Shown: positions 17,133 through 25,504, counted from the stretch's first letter. The stretch is DNA of 64,000 nt from Ruminococcus sp. NK3A76 (GCF_000686125.1 NZ_JMMA01000002.1:248001-312000), one strand, 5' to 3'. The notes: generated from the letters alone by a model not told the origin. Numbers and translations: made by a program.

Positions 17133-18509
17133 ATGAAAAGACCGATTTGTTTTCTGATTGCGGCAGTGATGAGCTCAGCACTGCTTGCAGCGTGCGGCGA
17201 GAGCGATTCAAGCTCAAAGCACCCCTCGCTGCTCGATGAGATAAATAATTCCTCGCAGACGGAGGACACGGGCGGCGGAACGAGCGGGCGCTCGACAAGC
17301 TATGAGTGGGTGCTCTCACCGACCATAGAGGCCGAGAATATCATAGCCCCCGACGGCGCACAGGTCAACACCGAGGGCATCGAGAACAATGCCTATATGC
17401 GTGTTGCTATACTTAAGCGTGACGGTATGTACGGCTTTATCGACTACAACGGCGTTATAATGGTAAAGCCTGAGTATTCCGGCTACTATATCGACTATGA
17501 CGGCAAAATGACCCTTTCCCGTGTGACATCTGAGGGTACTGAATACTGCGCTATCGACGAGTCGGGCTATATCACCCACGTCGGCACTGACAGAGCGATA
17601 AAGGACAGGTTCTTCTTCTACGACGACGCAAAGCATCAGTGCTACTACCAGAACTACAAGGATAAGTTCGCAAAGCCCTATAACGGCAAGAAAATGGTCG
17701 CTGTTCAGAGCATAAACGCCACCGACAAGGGCAACGATAAGTTTGAAGTCGAGATAACAGATGAGAGGTTCGCTCTCTGCCAGAACAATGAGCTGCTGAC
17801 CGAATATGAATATGACGATGCGTATCTTCCTATATATAAAGGAACAGGCTCGACCTGTATCGCACTTTGCAAGGACGGCAAGTGGGGCTATGTAAACGGC
17901 AAGGGCGAGCAGATAATAGACTTCATCTGCGATGCCATACCCCAGTCGTCACTTGCGAGCGACCTTCAGGTATCAGAGGGCTTACACCCGTATCTTTTCG
18001 CAGGAAAGTATATCGCAGTATCGGTAAACAGCCGCTTCGGCTACTATAATAAGAAGGGCGAGGTCATCGTTACCCCCGGCGAGTTCGAGCAGGCAAGACC
18101 TGTGCTCAACGGCCTTGCGTGGGTAAGAAAGGACGGCAAGTGGGGCGTTGTGCAGATAGGCGAGATAGACGAGTCGCTCGTTATCACCACGACGACCACG
18201 ACGACCACCAAGAAGGTCGAGACTACCAAGTACACCGGCACATGGGCGACGACGACTACAACGGCCGCCGAAACGACCACAGAGACCGAGAAGACCAAGA
18301 AGACCAAAAAGACCAAAAAGACCAAGGAAACAGAGCCCCCGGCTCCTACCGAGACCGAGACGCCTGCACCTACAGAGACTGAGCCCCCGGCACCCACCGA
18401 GACCGAGCCTCCGCAGACCGAGGCACCTGCGACAGACCCTCCTGCCACTGACCCTCCTGCGACCGACCCTCCGGCCGAGCAGCCGGCAGAGCAGGGTGCG
18501 GAACAGTAA
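17133..18509 (+). CDS. WG-repeat lipoprotein with Thr/Pro-rich tail
   Basis: The ATG at 17133 follows TTGGAG. The 458-residue product has lipobox LAAC (Cys21). WG/KWG-type repeats occur, for example 'KRDGMYGFIDYNGVIMVKP', 'KDGKWGYVNGKGEQI', 'SRFGYYNKKGEVIVTP' and 'RKDGKWGVVQIG', spanning about residues 80-345. The last 110 residues are low complexity: Thr runs, KKT repeats, PTETE and ATDPP repeats, which look like a cell-wall-spanning or glycosylated stalk. With the lipid anchor at the N terminus, the tail may reach outward. WG repeats are probable protein-interaction modules; the binding partner is unknown. Confidence 0.85.
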   Translation: MKRPICFLIAAVMSSALLAACGESDSSSKHPSLLDEINNSSQTEDTGGGTSGRSTSYEWVLSPTIEAENIIAPDGAQVNTEGIENNAYMRVAILKRDGMYGFIDYNGVIMVKPEYSGYYIDYDGKMTLSRVTSEGTEYCAIDESGYITHVGTDRAIKDRFFFYDDAKHQCYYQNYKDKFAKPYNGKKMVAVQSINATDKGNDKFEVEITDERFALCQNNELLTEYEYDDAYLPIYKGTGSTCIALCKDGKWGYVNGKGEQIIDFICDAIPQSSLASDLQVSEGLHPYLFAGKYIAVSVNSRFGYYNKKGEVIVTPGEFEQARPVLNGLAWVRKDGKWGVVQIGEIDESLVITTTTTTTTKKVETTKYTGTWATTTTTAAETTTETEKTKKTKKTKKTKETEPPAPTETETPAPTETEPPAPTETEPPQTEAPATDPPATDPPATDPPAEQPAEQGAEQ

Positions 18510-18514
18510 ATAAC

Positions 18515-18546
18515 AAAACCGCTGCTTACACATAGCAGCGGTTTTT
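18515..18546 (+). terminator. Terminator after WG-repeat gene
   Basis: AAAACCGCTGCT and AGCAGCGGTTTT form a 12-bp stem with a 7-nt loop. It ends with T5 and is immediately followed by the antisense-RNA promoter. Confidence 0.93.
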
Positions 18547-18550
18547 ATAC

Positions 18551-18579
18551 TTGACATTTTTATAATAATGTGCTATAAT
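18551..18579 (+). promoter_or_regulatory. Promoter of antitoxin RNA
   Basis: TTGACA (18551-18556), 17-bp spacer, TATAAT (18574-18579): a full consensus match with no coding frame behind it, pointing toward the small hydrophobic gene at 18748-18858. Confidence 0.88.
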
Positions 18580-18585
18580 TATAGC

Positions 18586-18714
18586 AGTAAATGAGAACTA
18601 AGCCCCCGAGGGACGCTGGTAACGCCCTCAGGTTGATCGGCAGTTCTCCTTTGTGATTTAGTGATTAGAAAACACCGCCATCATTTCAGGAGTTGGCGGT
18701 GCTTTCCTTTTTTT
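18586..18714 (+). ncRNA. Predicted antisense (antitoxin) RNA of a type I TA locus
   Basis: The predicted RNA is about 130 nt, from the promoter at 18551-18579 to the hairpin CACCGCCA/TGGCGGTG (18673-18701) with T7. It converges on the toxin gene, and the same hairpin followed by TTTTC terminates the toxin mRNA. Near its 5' end GAGAAC (18593) and CTAAGCCCC (18598) repeat in the same direction as GAGAAC (18879) and CTTAGCCCC (18901) in the toxin leader region. The RNA can therefore pair in trans with the toxin mRNA leader as well as at the shared terminator. This is the layout of RNAII in the pAD1 par/Fst system. The RNA itself is inferred, not observed. Confidence 0.7.
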
Positions 18715-18747
18715 GTTGCCTTTTTCAGGTCTACATTAAGTACTTGC

Positions 18748-18858
18748 TTATCTCTTCTTGTTTATCTTGAAGAGGACGATCAGAACTGCTATCACATTTA
18801 TAATACCTATGATAGTGTTAACAAACAGAAAAAGATCTGAATATGTCACATAGCTCAT
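18748..18858 (-). CDS. Small hydrophobic toxin, holin-like/Fst-like type I toxin
   Basis: A 36-residue peptide beginning MSYVTYSDLFLFV, with one membrane helix (about residues 9-30) and the cationic tail KINKKR. The (V)TYSDLF start, hydrophobic helix and basic end match the 'putative holin-like toxin' group of Firmicutes. The Shine-Dalgarno GGGAGGTG is 8 nt before the ATG and is buried in the hairpin CTCCC-GAAA-GGGAG (18868-18881), a GNRA-looped stem. Translation should thus need refolding, as in Fst and related toxins. Its promoter is consensus (18948-18976). It would insert into the cell's own membrane when the antitoxin RNA is lost. Confidence 0.75.
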   Translation of the reverse strand: MSYVTYSDLFLFVNTIIGIINVIAVLIVLFKINKKR

Positions 18859-18947
18859 CACGCACACCTCCCTTTCGGGAGAACCGCCGTTTCTGCTTTG
18901 CTTAGCCCCTCGCCTTCCGGCTCAGTCTGCCTTTTGGCATTGAATGT

Positions 18948-18976
18948 ATTATAGCACATAAATTCACACTTGTCAA
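18948..18976 (-). promoter_or_regulatory. Promoter of toxin mRNA
   Basis: On the minus strand TTGACA (18971-18976) and TATAAT (18948-18953) are 17 bp apart, a perfect consensus. The predicted mRNA runs from about 18941 to about 18668, with an 80-nt structured leader. Confidence 0.85.
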
Positions 18977-19293
18977 ACTGAAGATCATTGCGTTTTCACA
19001 CATCTGTCACATTCCGCAAAAGCCACGAAAACACCTGCGAAAACCGCTGTGATTGTATACATACAATACAGCATTTATATCAGAAATATGACATAAAAGA
19101 AACACCGCTGAGAACTTCAATGTTTTAACAAATAATTTATTAGCTAAACCGCATATACTTGTAAATGCCCGATTTTAAACGATTTCGTAATAATAGACAG
19201 GCTATCATCTATTAATATGATGTTCATTTTCACTAAACACACACATTCAAACTGAGCACATTGTACAAAATTATAAAACTTGCGAAAAACCTA
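18977..19293. other. Intergenic stretch with nothing recognised
   Basis: About 315 bp of AT-rich sequence between the toxin promoter and the pilin promoter. I see no gene, strong hairpin or repeat in it. Confidence 0.5.
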
Positions 19294-19322
19294 TTGACAA
19301 ACCTGATGAAAGGTGCTATACT
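19294..19322 (+). promoter_or_regulatory. Sigma-A promoter for pilin gene
   Basis: TTGACA (19294-19299), 17-bp spacer, TATACT (19317-19322). The leader of about 100 nt contains an AAAGC/GCTTT hairpin and an imperfect stem AAGCA...TGCTT (about 19370-19401). I do not recognise a known riboswitch in it. Confidence 0.8.
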
Positions 19323-19432
19323 GTCTATAGTGAAAGGGAAAGCAAAGGGCTTTACCCGAGATCACAAAAGCAAGCATGTGCCCCTATACACAGGCTGCTT
19401 AAAAAATAATTTATATTATGGAGGGATTTCTT

Positions 19433-19957
19433 ATGAAGAAGTCAAACAAAGGTTTTACACTCGTTGAGCTGATCGTTGTTATCGCAATCATCGGCGTACT
19501 CGCTGCAATCCTCGTACCTTCCCTTATGGGTTATGTAAAGGATTCCAAGATCTCTACAGCTAACGCTAACGCTAAGCAGGTTTACACATCTGCAGCTACA
19601 GTAGCTACAAAGCAGGAGACAGCTGGTTATCCTATCGATGATTCTGCCAAGTCTGGTACTTGCTTCCTCGGCACAAAGAGCGGTGTTACAACAGCTACAG
19701 TTGCTGGTGGCCCTTACTCTGCAGACCTTGAGCAGGGTGTTAAGGACAACCTCGGTTCCGGTGATGACATTTCTTGGATCGTAAAATTTGTTGACGGTGC
19801 TCCCGAGTGCTGCTATGCTGGTAAGACAGGTGCTGATAAGTATGTAGGTTCTTATCCTGCAGAGGCTGATGACAAGTGCTCTAACGGTGTTGACAGCGCT
19901 ACAGGTGCTAACATGAGCAAGACAACAAAGGCTAACGATGACGCTAATCTTAAGTAA
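19433..19957 (+). CDS. Type IV pilin-like major prepilin
   Basis: The ATG at 19433 follows GGAGGG by 7 bp, giving 174 residues. The class III signal MKKSNKG|FTLVELIVV is cut by prepilin peptidase between Gly7 and Phe8, and Glu5 of the mature protein is present. A long N-terminal helix leads to a small Cys-containing globular domain (two Cys pairs possible). GCT, ACA and GAC codons and repeated Ala/Asn blocks differ from neighbours and suggest very high expression. A consensus promoter and a strong terminator flank it. No PilB, PilC, PilD or minor pilins are in the window, so this is a monocistronic major pilin served by a distant assembly locus. Confidence 0.88.
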   Translation: MKKSNKGFTLVELIVVIAIIGVLAAILVPSLMGYVKDSKISTANANAKQVYTSAATVATKQETAGYPIDDSAKSGTCFLGTKSGVTTATVAGGPYSADLEQGVKDNLGSGDDISWIVKFVDGAPECCYAGKTGADKYVGSYPAEADDKCSNGVDSATGANMSKTTKANDDANLK

Positions 19958-19992
19958 TCAGTAAAACCTTTAGTCAACCAAATCAAATCTTT

Positions 19993-20019
19993 AAAAGGAC
20001 TGCTTCGGCAGTCCTTTTT
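19993..20019 (+). terminator. Strong terminator of pilin gene
   Basis: AAAAGGACTGC, a TTCG tetraloop and GCAGTCCTTTTT form an 11-bp stem with a T run. Confidence 0.95.
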
Positions 20020-20076
20020 CTTTTGCGTATTTTCAGACCGCCGGGATATAATAATATTAACTTTTCGTAAACCCCC

Positions 20077-20105
20077 TTGACAAATACTTGTTTGTACTGT
20101 ATAAT
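20077..20105 (+). promoter_or_regulatory. Sigma-A promoter for trx operon
   Basis: TTGACA (20077-20082), 17-bp spacer, TATAAT (20100-20105). Confidence 0.85.
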
Positions 20106-20159
20106 ATAAATATAGATTTGATAAAACATAATCTCATAAAATAGAAAGGAATGGTAACT

Positions 20160-20468
20160 ATGGCAGCAACAGTTGTAACAAAGGCAAATTTCGAGGCAGA
20201 GGTATTAAAGTCTGACAAGCCGGTCATCGTTGATTTCTGGGCTTCGTGGTGCGGCCCCTGCAGAATGCTCTCGCCCGTTATCGAGGAAATATCTGAAACT
20301 GAGCCCGGCATCAAGGTCTGCTCGGTCAATGTCGATGAGCAAATGGAGCTGGCTGCACAGTTCCAGATAAGCTCTATACCCACGCTCCTCGCATTCAAGG
20401 GAGGGCAGCTTGTCAATCAGTCGCTCGGCGTTATACCAAAAGCGCAGATCCTCGGCCTTGTTAAGTGA
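20160..20468 (+). CDS. trxA: Thioredoxin
   Basis: The ATG at 20160 is 9 bp after AAAGGA; an upstream ATG at 20151 abuts the ribosome site and is unlikely. The 102-residue protein has the classical active site WCGPC (Cys31, Cys34) inside DFWASWCGPCRML and the cis-Pro in SSIPTLL. It reduces protein disulfides in the cytoplasm. It is cotranscribed with the reductase-like gene starting 8 bp after its stop, from a consensus promoter and ending at the terminator at 21386. Confidence 0.95.
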   Translation: MAATVVTKANFEAEVLKSDKPVIVDFWASWCGPCRMLSPVIEEISETEPGIKVCSVNVDEQMELAAQFQISSIPTLLAFKGGQLVNQSLGVIPKAQILGLVK

Positions 20469-20476
20469 GGTGAGCT

Positions 20477-21385
20477 ATGTTTGATATCATAATCGTTGGT
20501 GCAGGGCCGGCAGGGCTCACGGCGGCTATCTATGCGCAGCGTGCCGGCAGAAAGGCGCTTGTCTTTGAGGCAGGCAGCTACGGCGGCCAGATAATCAAGG
20601 CGGCAAAGGTTGAGAATTATCCGGGGCTTAAGTCTGTTTCGGGATTTGAGTTTGCGCAGACGCTCTATGACCAGGCGACGGCTCTCGGTGCTGAGATAAG
20701 GCTTGAGCGTGTCATCCGTGTTGCCGACGGCGGAAGTGTCAAGACGGTGACGACCGACAGCGGTGAATATCAGGCAAAGGCCGTTATCCTTGCTACCGGT
20801 GCTAAAAACCGTCCCCTCGGCCTTGAAAATGAAAAAGCCCTTACAGGCAAGGGCGTTTCCTACTGTGCGACCTGCGACGGAATGTTTTTCCGGGGCAAGA
20901 GCGTCGTTGTGGCAGGCGGCGAGAGAACAGCCGTGCTCGATGCGCTGTTTTTGGCCGACATCTGCGAGAAGGTGTATGTTGTCTACAAGGGCAGCGAGCT
21001 TGGCGTGCAGGGCGTTGATGCTGACAGGCTCTCGCAGAAGTCAAATGTCGAGCTGATGCTTGGCAGCCGTGTCACTAAGCTCATTGACGAGGGAGGCAGG
21101 CTCTCGGGTATTGAAGTCACATCACAGGACGGTGTCAGGACTCTCGATGTGCAGGGGCTTTTCGTGGCAGTGGGCAATGCGCCTGACAATTCAGGCTACG
21201 CCGATGTCGCAAAGCTCGATGATAAGGGGTATTTTTGCTCTGATGAGAGCTGCCTGACCGTTACACCCGGAATATTTGTAGCAGGTGACTGCCGTGCAAA
21301 GAAGATACGCCAGCTCACCACAGCAGCCGCCGACGGCACCACAGCCGCCCTCGCAGCTTGCAGCTATCTGAGAACTATAGAATGA
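20477..21385 (+). CDS. trxB: Thioredoxin-reductase-like flavoprotein
   Basis: A 302-residue FAD enzyme of the low-molecular-weight TrxR fold. FAD-binding GAGPAGLTAAIYA (about 8-20), redox CATC (Cys130, Cys133) and the C-terminal GIFVAGDC FAD motif are all present. The second nucleotide-binding segment is unusual: canonical enzymes have GGGDSA and HRRxxxR for NADPH, but here it is GGERTA and VYKGSEL, without the Arg pair. Ferredoxin-dependent flavin thioredoxin reductases of Clostridia likewise lack NADPH motifs, so ferredoxin or another donor is plausible. It lies 8 bp after trxA, making thioredoxin the likely substrate. Confidence 0.85.
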   Translation: MFDIIIVGAGPAGLTAAIYAQRAGRKALVFEAGSYGGQIIKAAKVENYPGLKSVSGFEFAQTLYDQATALGAEIRLERVIRVADGGSVKTVTTDSGEYQAKAVILATGAKNRPLGLENEKALTGKGVSYCATCDGMFFRGKSVVVAGGERTAVLDALFLADICEKVYVVYKGSELGVQGVDADRLSQKSNVELMLGSRVTKLIDEGGRLSGIEVTSQDGVRTLDVQGLFVAVGNAPDNSGYADVAKLDDKGYFCSDESCLTVTPGIFVAGDCRAKKIRQLTTAAADGTTAALAACSYLRTIE

Positions 21386-21414
21386 AAAAAGGACTGCGTC
21401 ATGCAGTCCTTTTT
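21386..21414. terminator. Bidirectional terminator between trxB and EAL gene
   Basis: AAAAAGGACTGC and GCAGTCCTTTTT form a 12-bp stem with A and T runs on both sides, serving the convergent genes. Confidence 0.93.
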
Positions 21415-21423
21415 AGTATGCCG

Positions 21424-23880
21424 TTATTCAAGTGCGATGTACTTTTCCTCAAACTCGCTTACCGGGATAGCCTTGTCAAAAAGCCAGCCCTGAGCCATTT
21501 TGTAGCCTATGTCGCTGAGGAAATTCGCCTGCTCCTCAGTCTCAACGCCCTCGAACAAGACCTCCTTGTGGGTCGTGGCGATGAGCCTGCATATCTGCTT
21601 GACGTATTCACGTTCGAGCAGGTTGGTGGCGATGTTGTCGATGAACACCTTGTCTACCTTGACGATGTCAACAGGCGCATTGAGCAGCACGCTCAGCGAT
21701 GAATAGCCAATGCCGAAGTCGTCAATGTCTATCTTGAAGCCGTATTCACGCAGCTTGCTCATGTATCTTATCATGATGTTCACGTCTTCGACAAAGGCGC
21801 TCTCAGTTATCTCGACCTCGATAAGGCTCTTGTCAACGCCGTATTTGTCGGCAAGGTCGTTTACCCTGTTTACGAAATTCTCCTTGCTCGAATGTACCCG
21901 TGAGAAGTTGACGCTTATCGGAACAAGCCTCCTGCCCTCGTTTTTCCACTTGACATATGCTTTGAGCACCTGCTCGTACATATAGAAATCGAACTCGATT
22001 ATAAGCCCGACCCTTTCAAGCACGGGTATGAACTCATACGGCATCTTGTAGCTGCCGTCTTGGTTTCTCCAGCGTGCCAGAGCCTCGGCACCGATTATCT
22101 GCCTTGTCACAAGGTCAAATTTCGGCTGTAGGAAAAGCTCTATCATGCCCTGATCCATAGCGTTCTTTACCTCGCTCGCTATCGACTGGTCACGCAGACG
22201 TTCCTTTCTCATACGCTCGCTGTATATTCCGCAAAGCACATCGTCCGAGCCCTTGACACTTCGCCTTGCAAGGTTTGCATTGTCCATTGCTATGGTTATG
22301 TCTATGCTCTTGTCGGTGATGAAATACATTCCGCTTGAAATGTTTATGTCGCTTGCCGGGTAGTGTATCTTCTGGAGCTCGGCAAACGCCTGGTTTCGGG
22401 CATTTATCTCTTTTATCAGCTTGTCTCTCGACTCAGCAACATAAAGCCCTGTATAAAAGTCTGAGTAGATACGGCAGGCAAATACCGTTGCCTCGCTGCC
22501 GGTTATCACGTTTGCAAAGTCGTTGAGCATACTGTTTCCGGCGTCGTATCCGAAGTTCTCGTTGACATAGGAAAAGTCGTTTATATCCGAGTAAACTATC
22601 GCATAGCAGCGCTTGTCGTTTATGTTTTCGATATATTTCTGCGCCTTCTCCTTGAAGGTGTGCCTGTTGTAAAGGCCGGTTATGTAGTCACGCTCGGTGA
22701 GCCTCTCGATGAGCTTTTTATCAGAGTCGATGCGGCGCTTGAGCATCTGCTCTGTCTCGATAGATGATATACGGCCGTACACATTGGTGATCTTGCCGTC
22801 TTTATCTGCGACGGTGGTGTAGCTCATCTTATACCATGTGTAGTCATCATCGAACGCTATCGTTCTGTATTCGACAGAGCCTGACATGAGCGTCGTTCTT
22901 GCCTGCTCTATCTTCTGCTCGATTTCGGGGATATCCTCCTCCTTCAAAAAGCGCGAGAATTTCTTTTGTGAAAAGAAGTTTTCCACCACATTGTCATATC
23001 TGCTGATATAGTTGTCGTTGTTCGGCAGATAGAATGTGTCGTGTATTATGTCATAGTCGTAGTATATATCGTTGGTGGACTGAGCGATTATCTCAAAACG
23101 CCTGTTCTGGCGCTTTATCTCCTCCTCCTGCTCCTTCGACTTTGTGATGTCTGTCATTATAACGAAGAAATACTGCTTGTTGTCCTTCTGTGTAAAGGGC
23201 TTCATTCTTGCGTCGAACCAGCGCTTTACGCCGTCAGGGCAGGGAACACAGAATTCCCCCGAAACTGTCTTGTTCTCAGACACGCATTCATCCATTTTGC
23301 CGAACATTCCCTTGTATGCGTCCTTTGAGAAGCTGTTGCCCAGTATCTTGTTGTACTCGTCCACGTCCTTGTATCCGAGCTTCTTGTAGTAGTTGTCTGA
23401 TGCCTTGAATACCTTTACGGTCTCTCCGTCTGATTCGTATATGGCAACAGCCCCCGGTATACCGGAGATAATAGTATCAAACACCTTGAGCGAGGTTATC
23501 TCATATATATCAAGATTTCTGATAAGCGCACCCTTCGGCTTGTTGACATAGAGGATAGCTTTTCTGCTTTCACCCTCTCTGTTTACACATACAAAATCAG
23601 TCACAGCAACACTCTCGCCGTTTTTGGGGCTCATGTAATGCTCAAAGCACATGACATCGCTTCCGCTGTTTCCCTGAGCCGCAAGAGCCTTGACAGCCGC
23701 TGCTGTATCGCTGTCGCACAAAGCATCAACAGGCAGACCGCCCTCGATCTCCTCAGATGAATACCCCGAAAGGGCGCAAAAACCCTCGTCGCACTTGATA
23801 GTCCTGAAATTTTCAAGGTCTATATGAAGCACGCCGTATTCAATACTGTACAGGCTTTCTGTTCTTTTCTCTGCTTCCAT
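21424..23880 (-). CDS. PAS-GGDEF-EAL cyclic-di-GMP phosphodiesterase
   Basis: The ATG at 23880 is preferred over an upstream TTG that abuts its ribosome site; the product has 818 residues. Three PAS-like regions fill about 15-400. The GGDEF domain (about 410-555) is degenerate: its signature reads YSDFY. The EAL domain (about 570-818) is complete, with AEALARW, EITESAF, DDFGIGYSS, KVDKVFID and EGVETEEQ. It should therefore hydrolyse c-di-GMP to pGpG, with the degenerate cyclase domain possibly acting as a regulatory GTP site. No membrane helix or signal peptide is seen, so sensing is cytoplasmic. Confidence 0.92.
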   Translation of the reverse strand: MEAEKRTESLYSIEYGVLHIDLENFRTIKCDEGFCALSGYSSEEIEGGLPVDALCDSDTAAAVKALAAQGNSGSDVMCFEHYMSPKNGESVAVTDFVCVNREGESRKAILYVNKPKGALIRNLDIYEITSLKVFDTIISGIPGAVAIYESDGETVKVFKASDNYYKKLGYKDVDEYNKILGNSFSKDAYKGMFGKMDECVSENKTVSGEFCVPCPDGVKRWFDARMKPFTQKDNKQYFFVIMTDITKSKEQEEEIKRQNRRFEIIAQSTNDIYYDYDIIHDTFYLPNNDNYISRYDNVVENFFSQKKFSRFLKEEDIPEIEQKIEQARTTLMSGSVEYRTIAFDDDYTWYKMSYTTVADKDGKITNVYGRISSIETEQMLKRRIDSDKKLIERLTERDYITGLYNRHTFKEKAQKYIENINDKRCYAIVYSDINDFSYVNENFGYDAGNSMLNDFANVITGSEATVFACRIYSDFYTGLYVAESRDKLIKEINARNQAFAELQKIHYPASDINISSGMYFITDKSIDITIAMDNANLARRSVKGSDDVLCGIYSERMRKERLRDQSIASEVKNAMDQGMIELFLQPKFDLVTRQIIGAEALARWRNQDGSYKMPYEFIPVLERVGLIIEFDFYMYEQVLKAYVKWKNEGRRLVPISVNFSRVHSSKENFVNRVNDLADKYGVDKSLIEVEITESAFVEDVNIMIRYMSKLREYGFKIDIDDFGIGYSSLSVLLNAPVDIVKVDKVFIDNIATNLLEREYVKQICRLIATTHKEVLFEGVETEEQANFLSDIGYKMAQGWLFDKAIPVSEFEEKYIALE

Positions 23881-24047
23881 ATCTTGCACCGCCAAATCCT
23901 TTTATTGCTGCAAACGGGTACAAATACCCAAATATATTATACCACATTAAATAATTATTGGCAATGTAATAGATTAATTTTCGTCATTTTGGATAGTGGT
24001 ATTGTGTAAAATTCACAAAAAAGCAAAAAAGTCAAATGTTCAATGAT

Positions 24048-25229
24048 TTATCTTATCTCAGCAGACTTTTTGACGGTTTTTTTAAGGATAATAAGCAGTG
24101 CCGCCATAACTGCCGACGCCACAGGCAGCACGAATATCGCTTTGCCGTAGCCGACACCCTCGACCAGCGAGCCGAAAAATGCGTTGAAGCCTATGTCAAA
24201 AAGCGTTGCTATGCTGAGAATGAAGCCTGTTGCAGTGCCGGCGCAGGAGGGGTCAAAAAAGCTGCCGATGAGCATTACGAGCAGCGGATATAGCACCGAG
24301 TAAGCCGCACCCGATATGCCGAGCAGAATAAGCCCCTGCCTGCCGAGAATGATGCCTGCCGTGTAGAGCACAGCGCCGACTGACGATGTGATGATAAGGC
24401 AGCGGAAAATGCCTATCTTCTCGATAAAGGGGGCAAGTATCAGCCTGCCGACGGTCATGCAGCCGTAGAACATCGAAAGATACATAGCCGATTTGCTGAC
24501 CGTTAGCCCAAGATGCTCGCCGCCGTAAGAGGTAAGCCAGTTCTGCAAGCCGTGCTCGGATATGAAATACCCGCCGCATATGAGTATGAGCAGCACGCTC
24601 TGAGGTGTTTTGAGTATCGCTGCAGGGTCGGGCTTTTGCTGCTTTTGCTCGGGGTCGGGGAGCTTAAGGGTCATAAGCAGTGCAAAGCTGATAACTGCAA
24701 GAGCGACTATGATAGCATTAGCGCCGTGCCAGCCCTTTAAGCTGTCAGCGAACCGACCGCCGATATTCTGCGAAGCCGTGATGCCGATGCCCTGAAGGAA
24801 GTTGAATATGCTCACATACATAGCAGGGGAAGCAAACATCAGCGGTGTTACGACATTGACAGAGGTGGATATCATAGTTGAGCCGCCCATTGAGAATATC
24901 ATGCAGACAAGCAGCACATAGTAATTCTCGGTGAGCACATACATAGTCAGCGCCGCAGTCCATATACACAGCACGCCGCCGATAAAGCGCTTTCTCGGCA
25001 TTCTGTCAGAGAGCGTGCCGCCGACTGAGAGGAAAAGCAGGTTGCCTATGTAGCTTATCATGATTATGCGCCCTGCCTGCGGCTCGGAAAGCGAGAAGCT
25101 GCTGCGAAACTGCGGCAAAAACACCCCTCGCAGAGCGTCCGACCCGGCTGTTATCAGCATTACAAGACAGCAAAACAAAATTGCAGTCAGCTTTTTGCTA
25201 TTTTTTCGAGTATTATTGATATTTTCCAT
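24048..25229 (-). CDS. MFS transporter
   Basis: A 393-residue protein with about twelve hydrophobic helices. The MFS loop motif GGTLSDRMPRKRFIGG lies between helices 2 and 3 (about residues 74-89), and a symmetric C-terminal half follows. It would move a small solute or drug by proton coupling across the cytoplasmic membrane. It has a weak ribosome site (GGTGATATA). The gene stands alone, with a MITE copy 90 bp upstream. Substrate cannot be inferred from sequence or neighbours. Confidence 0.88.
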   Translation of the reverse strand: MENINNTRKNSKKLTAILFCCLVMLITAGSDALRGVFLPQFRSSFSLSEPQAGRIIMISYIGNLLFLSVGGTLSDRMPRKRFIGGVLCIWTAALTMYVLTENYYVLLVCMIFSMGGSTMISTSVNVVTPLMFASPAMYVSIFNFLQGIGITASQNIGGRFADSLKGWHGANAIIVALAVISFALLMTLKLPDPEQKQQKPDPAAILKTPQSVLLILICGGYFISEHGLQNWLTSYGGEHLGLTVSKSAMYLSMFYGCMTVGRLILAPFIEKIGIFRCLIITSSVGAVLYTAGIILGRQGLILLGISGAAYSVLYPLLVMLIGSFFDPSCAGTATGFILSIATLFDIGFNAFFGSLVEGVGYGKAIFVLPVASAVMAALLIILKKTVKKSAEIR

Positions 25230-25320
25230 TATATCACCATATTAAAAAAGCTCTTTCACACAAATACCGAGCTGTTGCGAATTTCGCAACAACCCGGTAC
25301 TGGATACATTGTTCTGTTTC

Positions 25321-25498
25321 TAAGGCAACACCGCACAAAGACCGCCTGAAGGCTTTGTACGCAACTTACTTGCATCTTTTCCGTCATATTACACATTTTT
25401 TCCTTGAAATACGGTAGTATTCCTTCGGAAAATCTGTGCAATCTGACGAAAAAGCTGACTGCGCAATTTGCGCACAATCTTCGTGCGGTGTTGCCTTA
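25321..25498 (+). mobile_element. MITE-like palindromic element, full copy
   Basis: Nearly identical to 14881-15058; the clearest difference is TGTGCA in place of TGTGCG near its middle. Perfect 15-bp terminal inverted repeats with TA borders. It ends 6 bp from the stop codon of the leftward zinc-ribbon gene at 25505, so it forms that gene's 3' UTR. Confidence 0.92.
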
Positions 25499-25504
25499 AA
25501 GAAA

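Noticed and set aside
19323-19432. c-di-GMP riboswitch in the pilin leader
   Set aside because: The core motifs of the two c-di-GMP riboswitch classes as I know them are not present. Hairpins are present, so some other leader RNA remains possible.
19261-19467. Short frame over the pilin promoter and leader
   Set aside because: It begins upstream of the predicted transcription start and overlaps the pilin in another frame.
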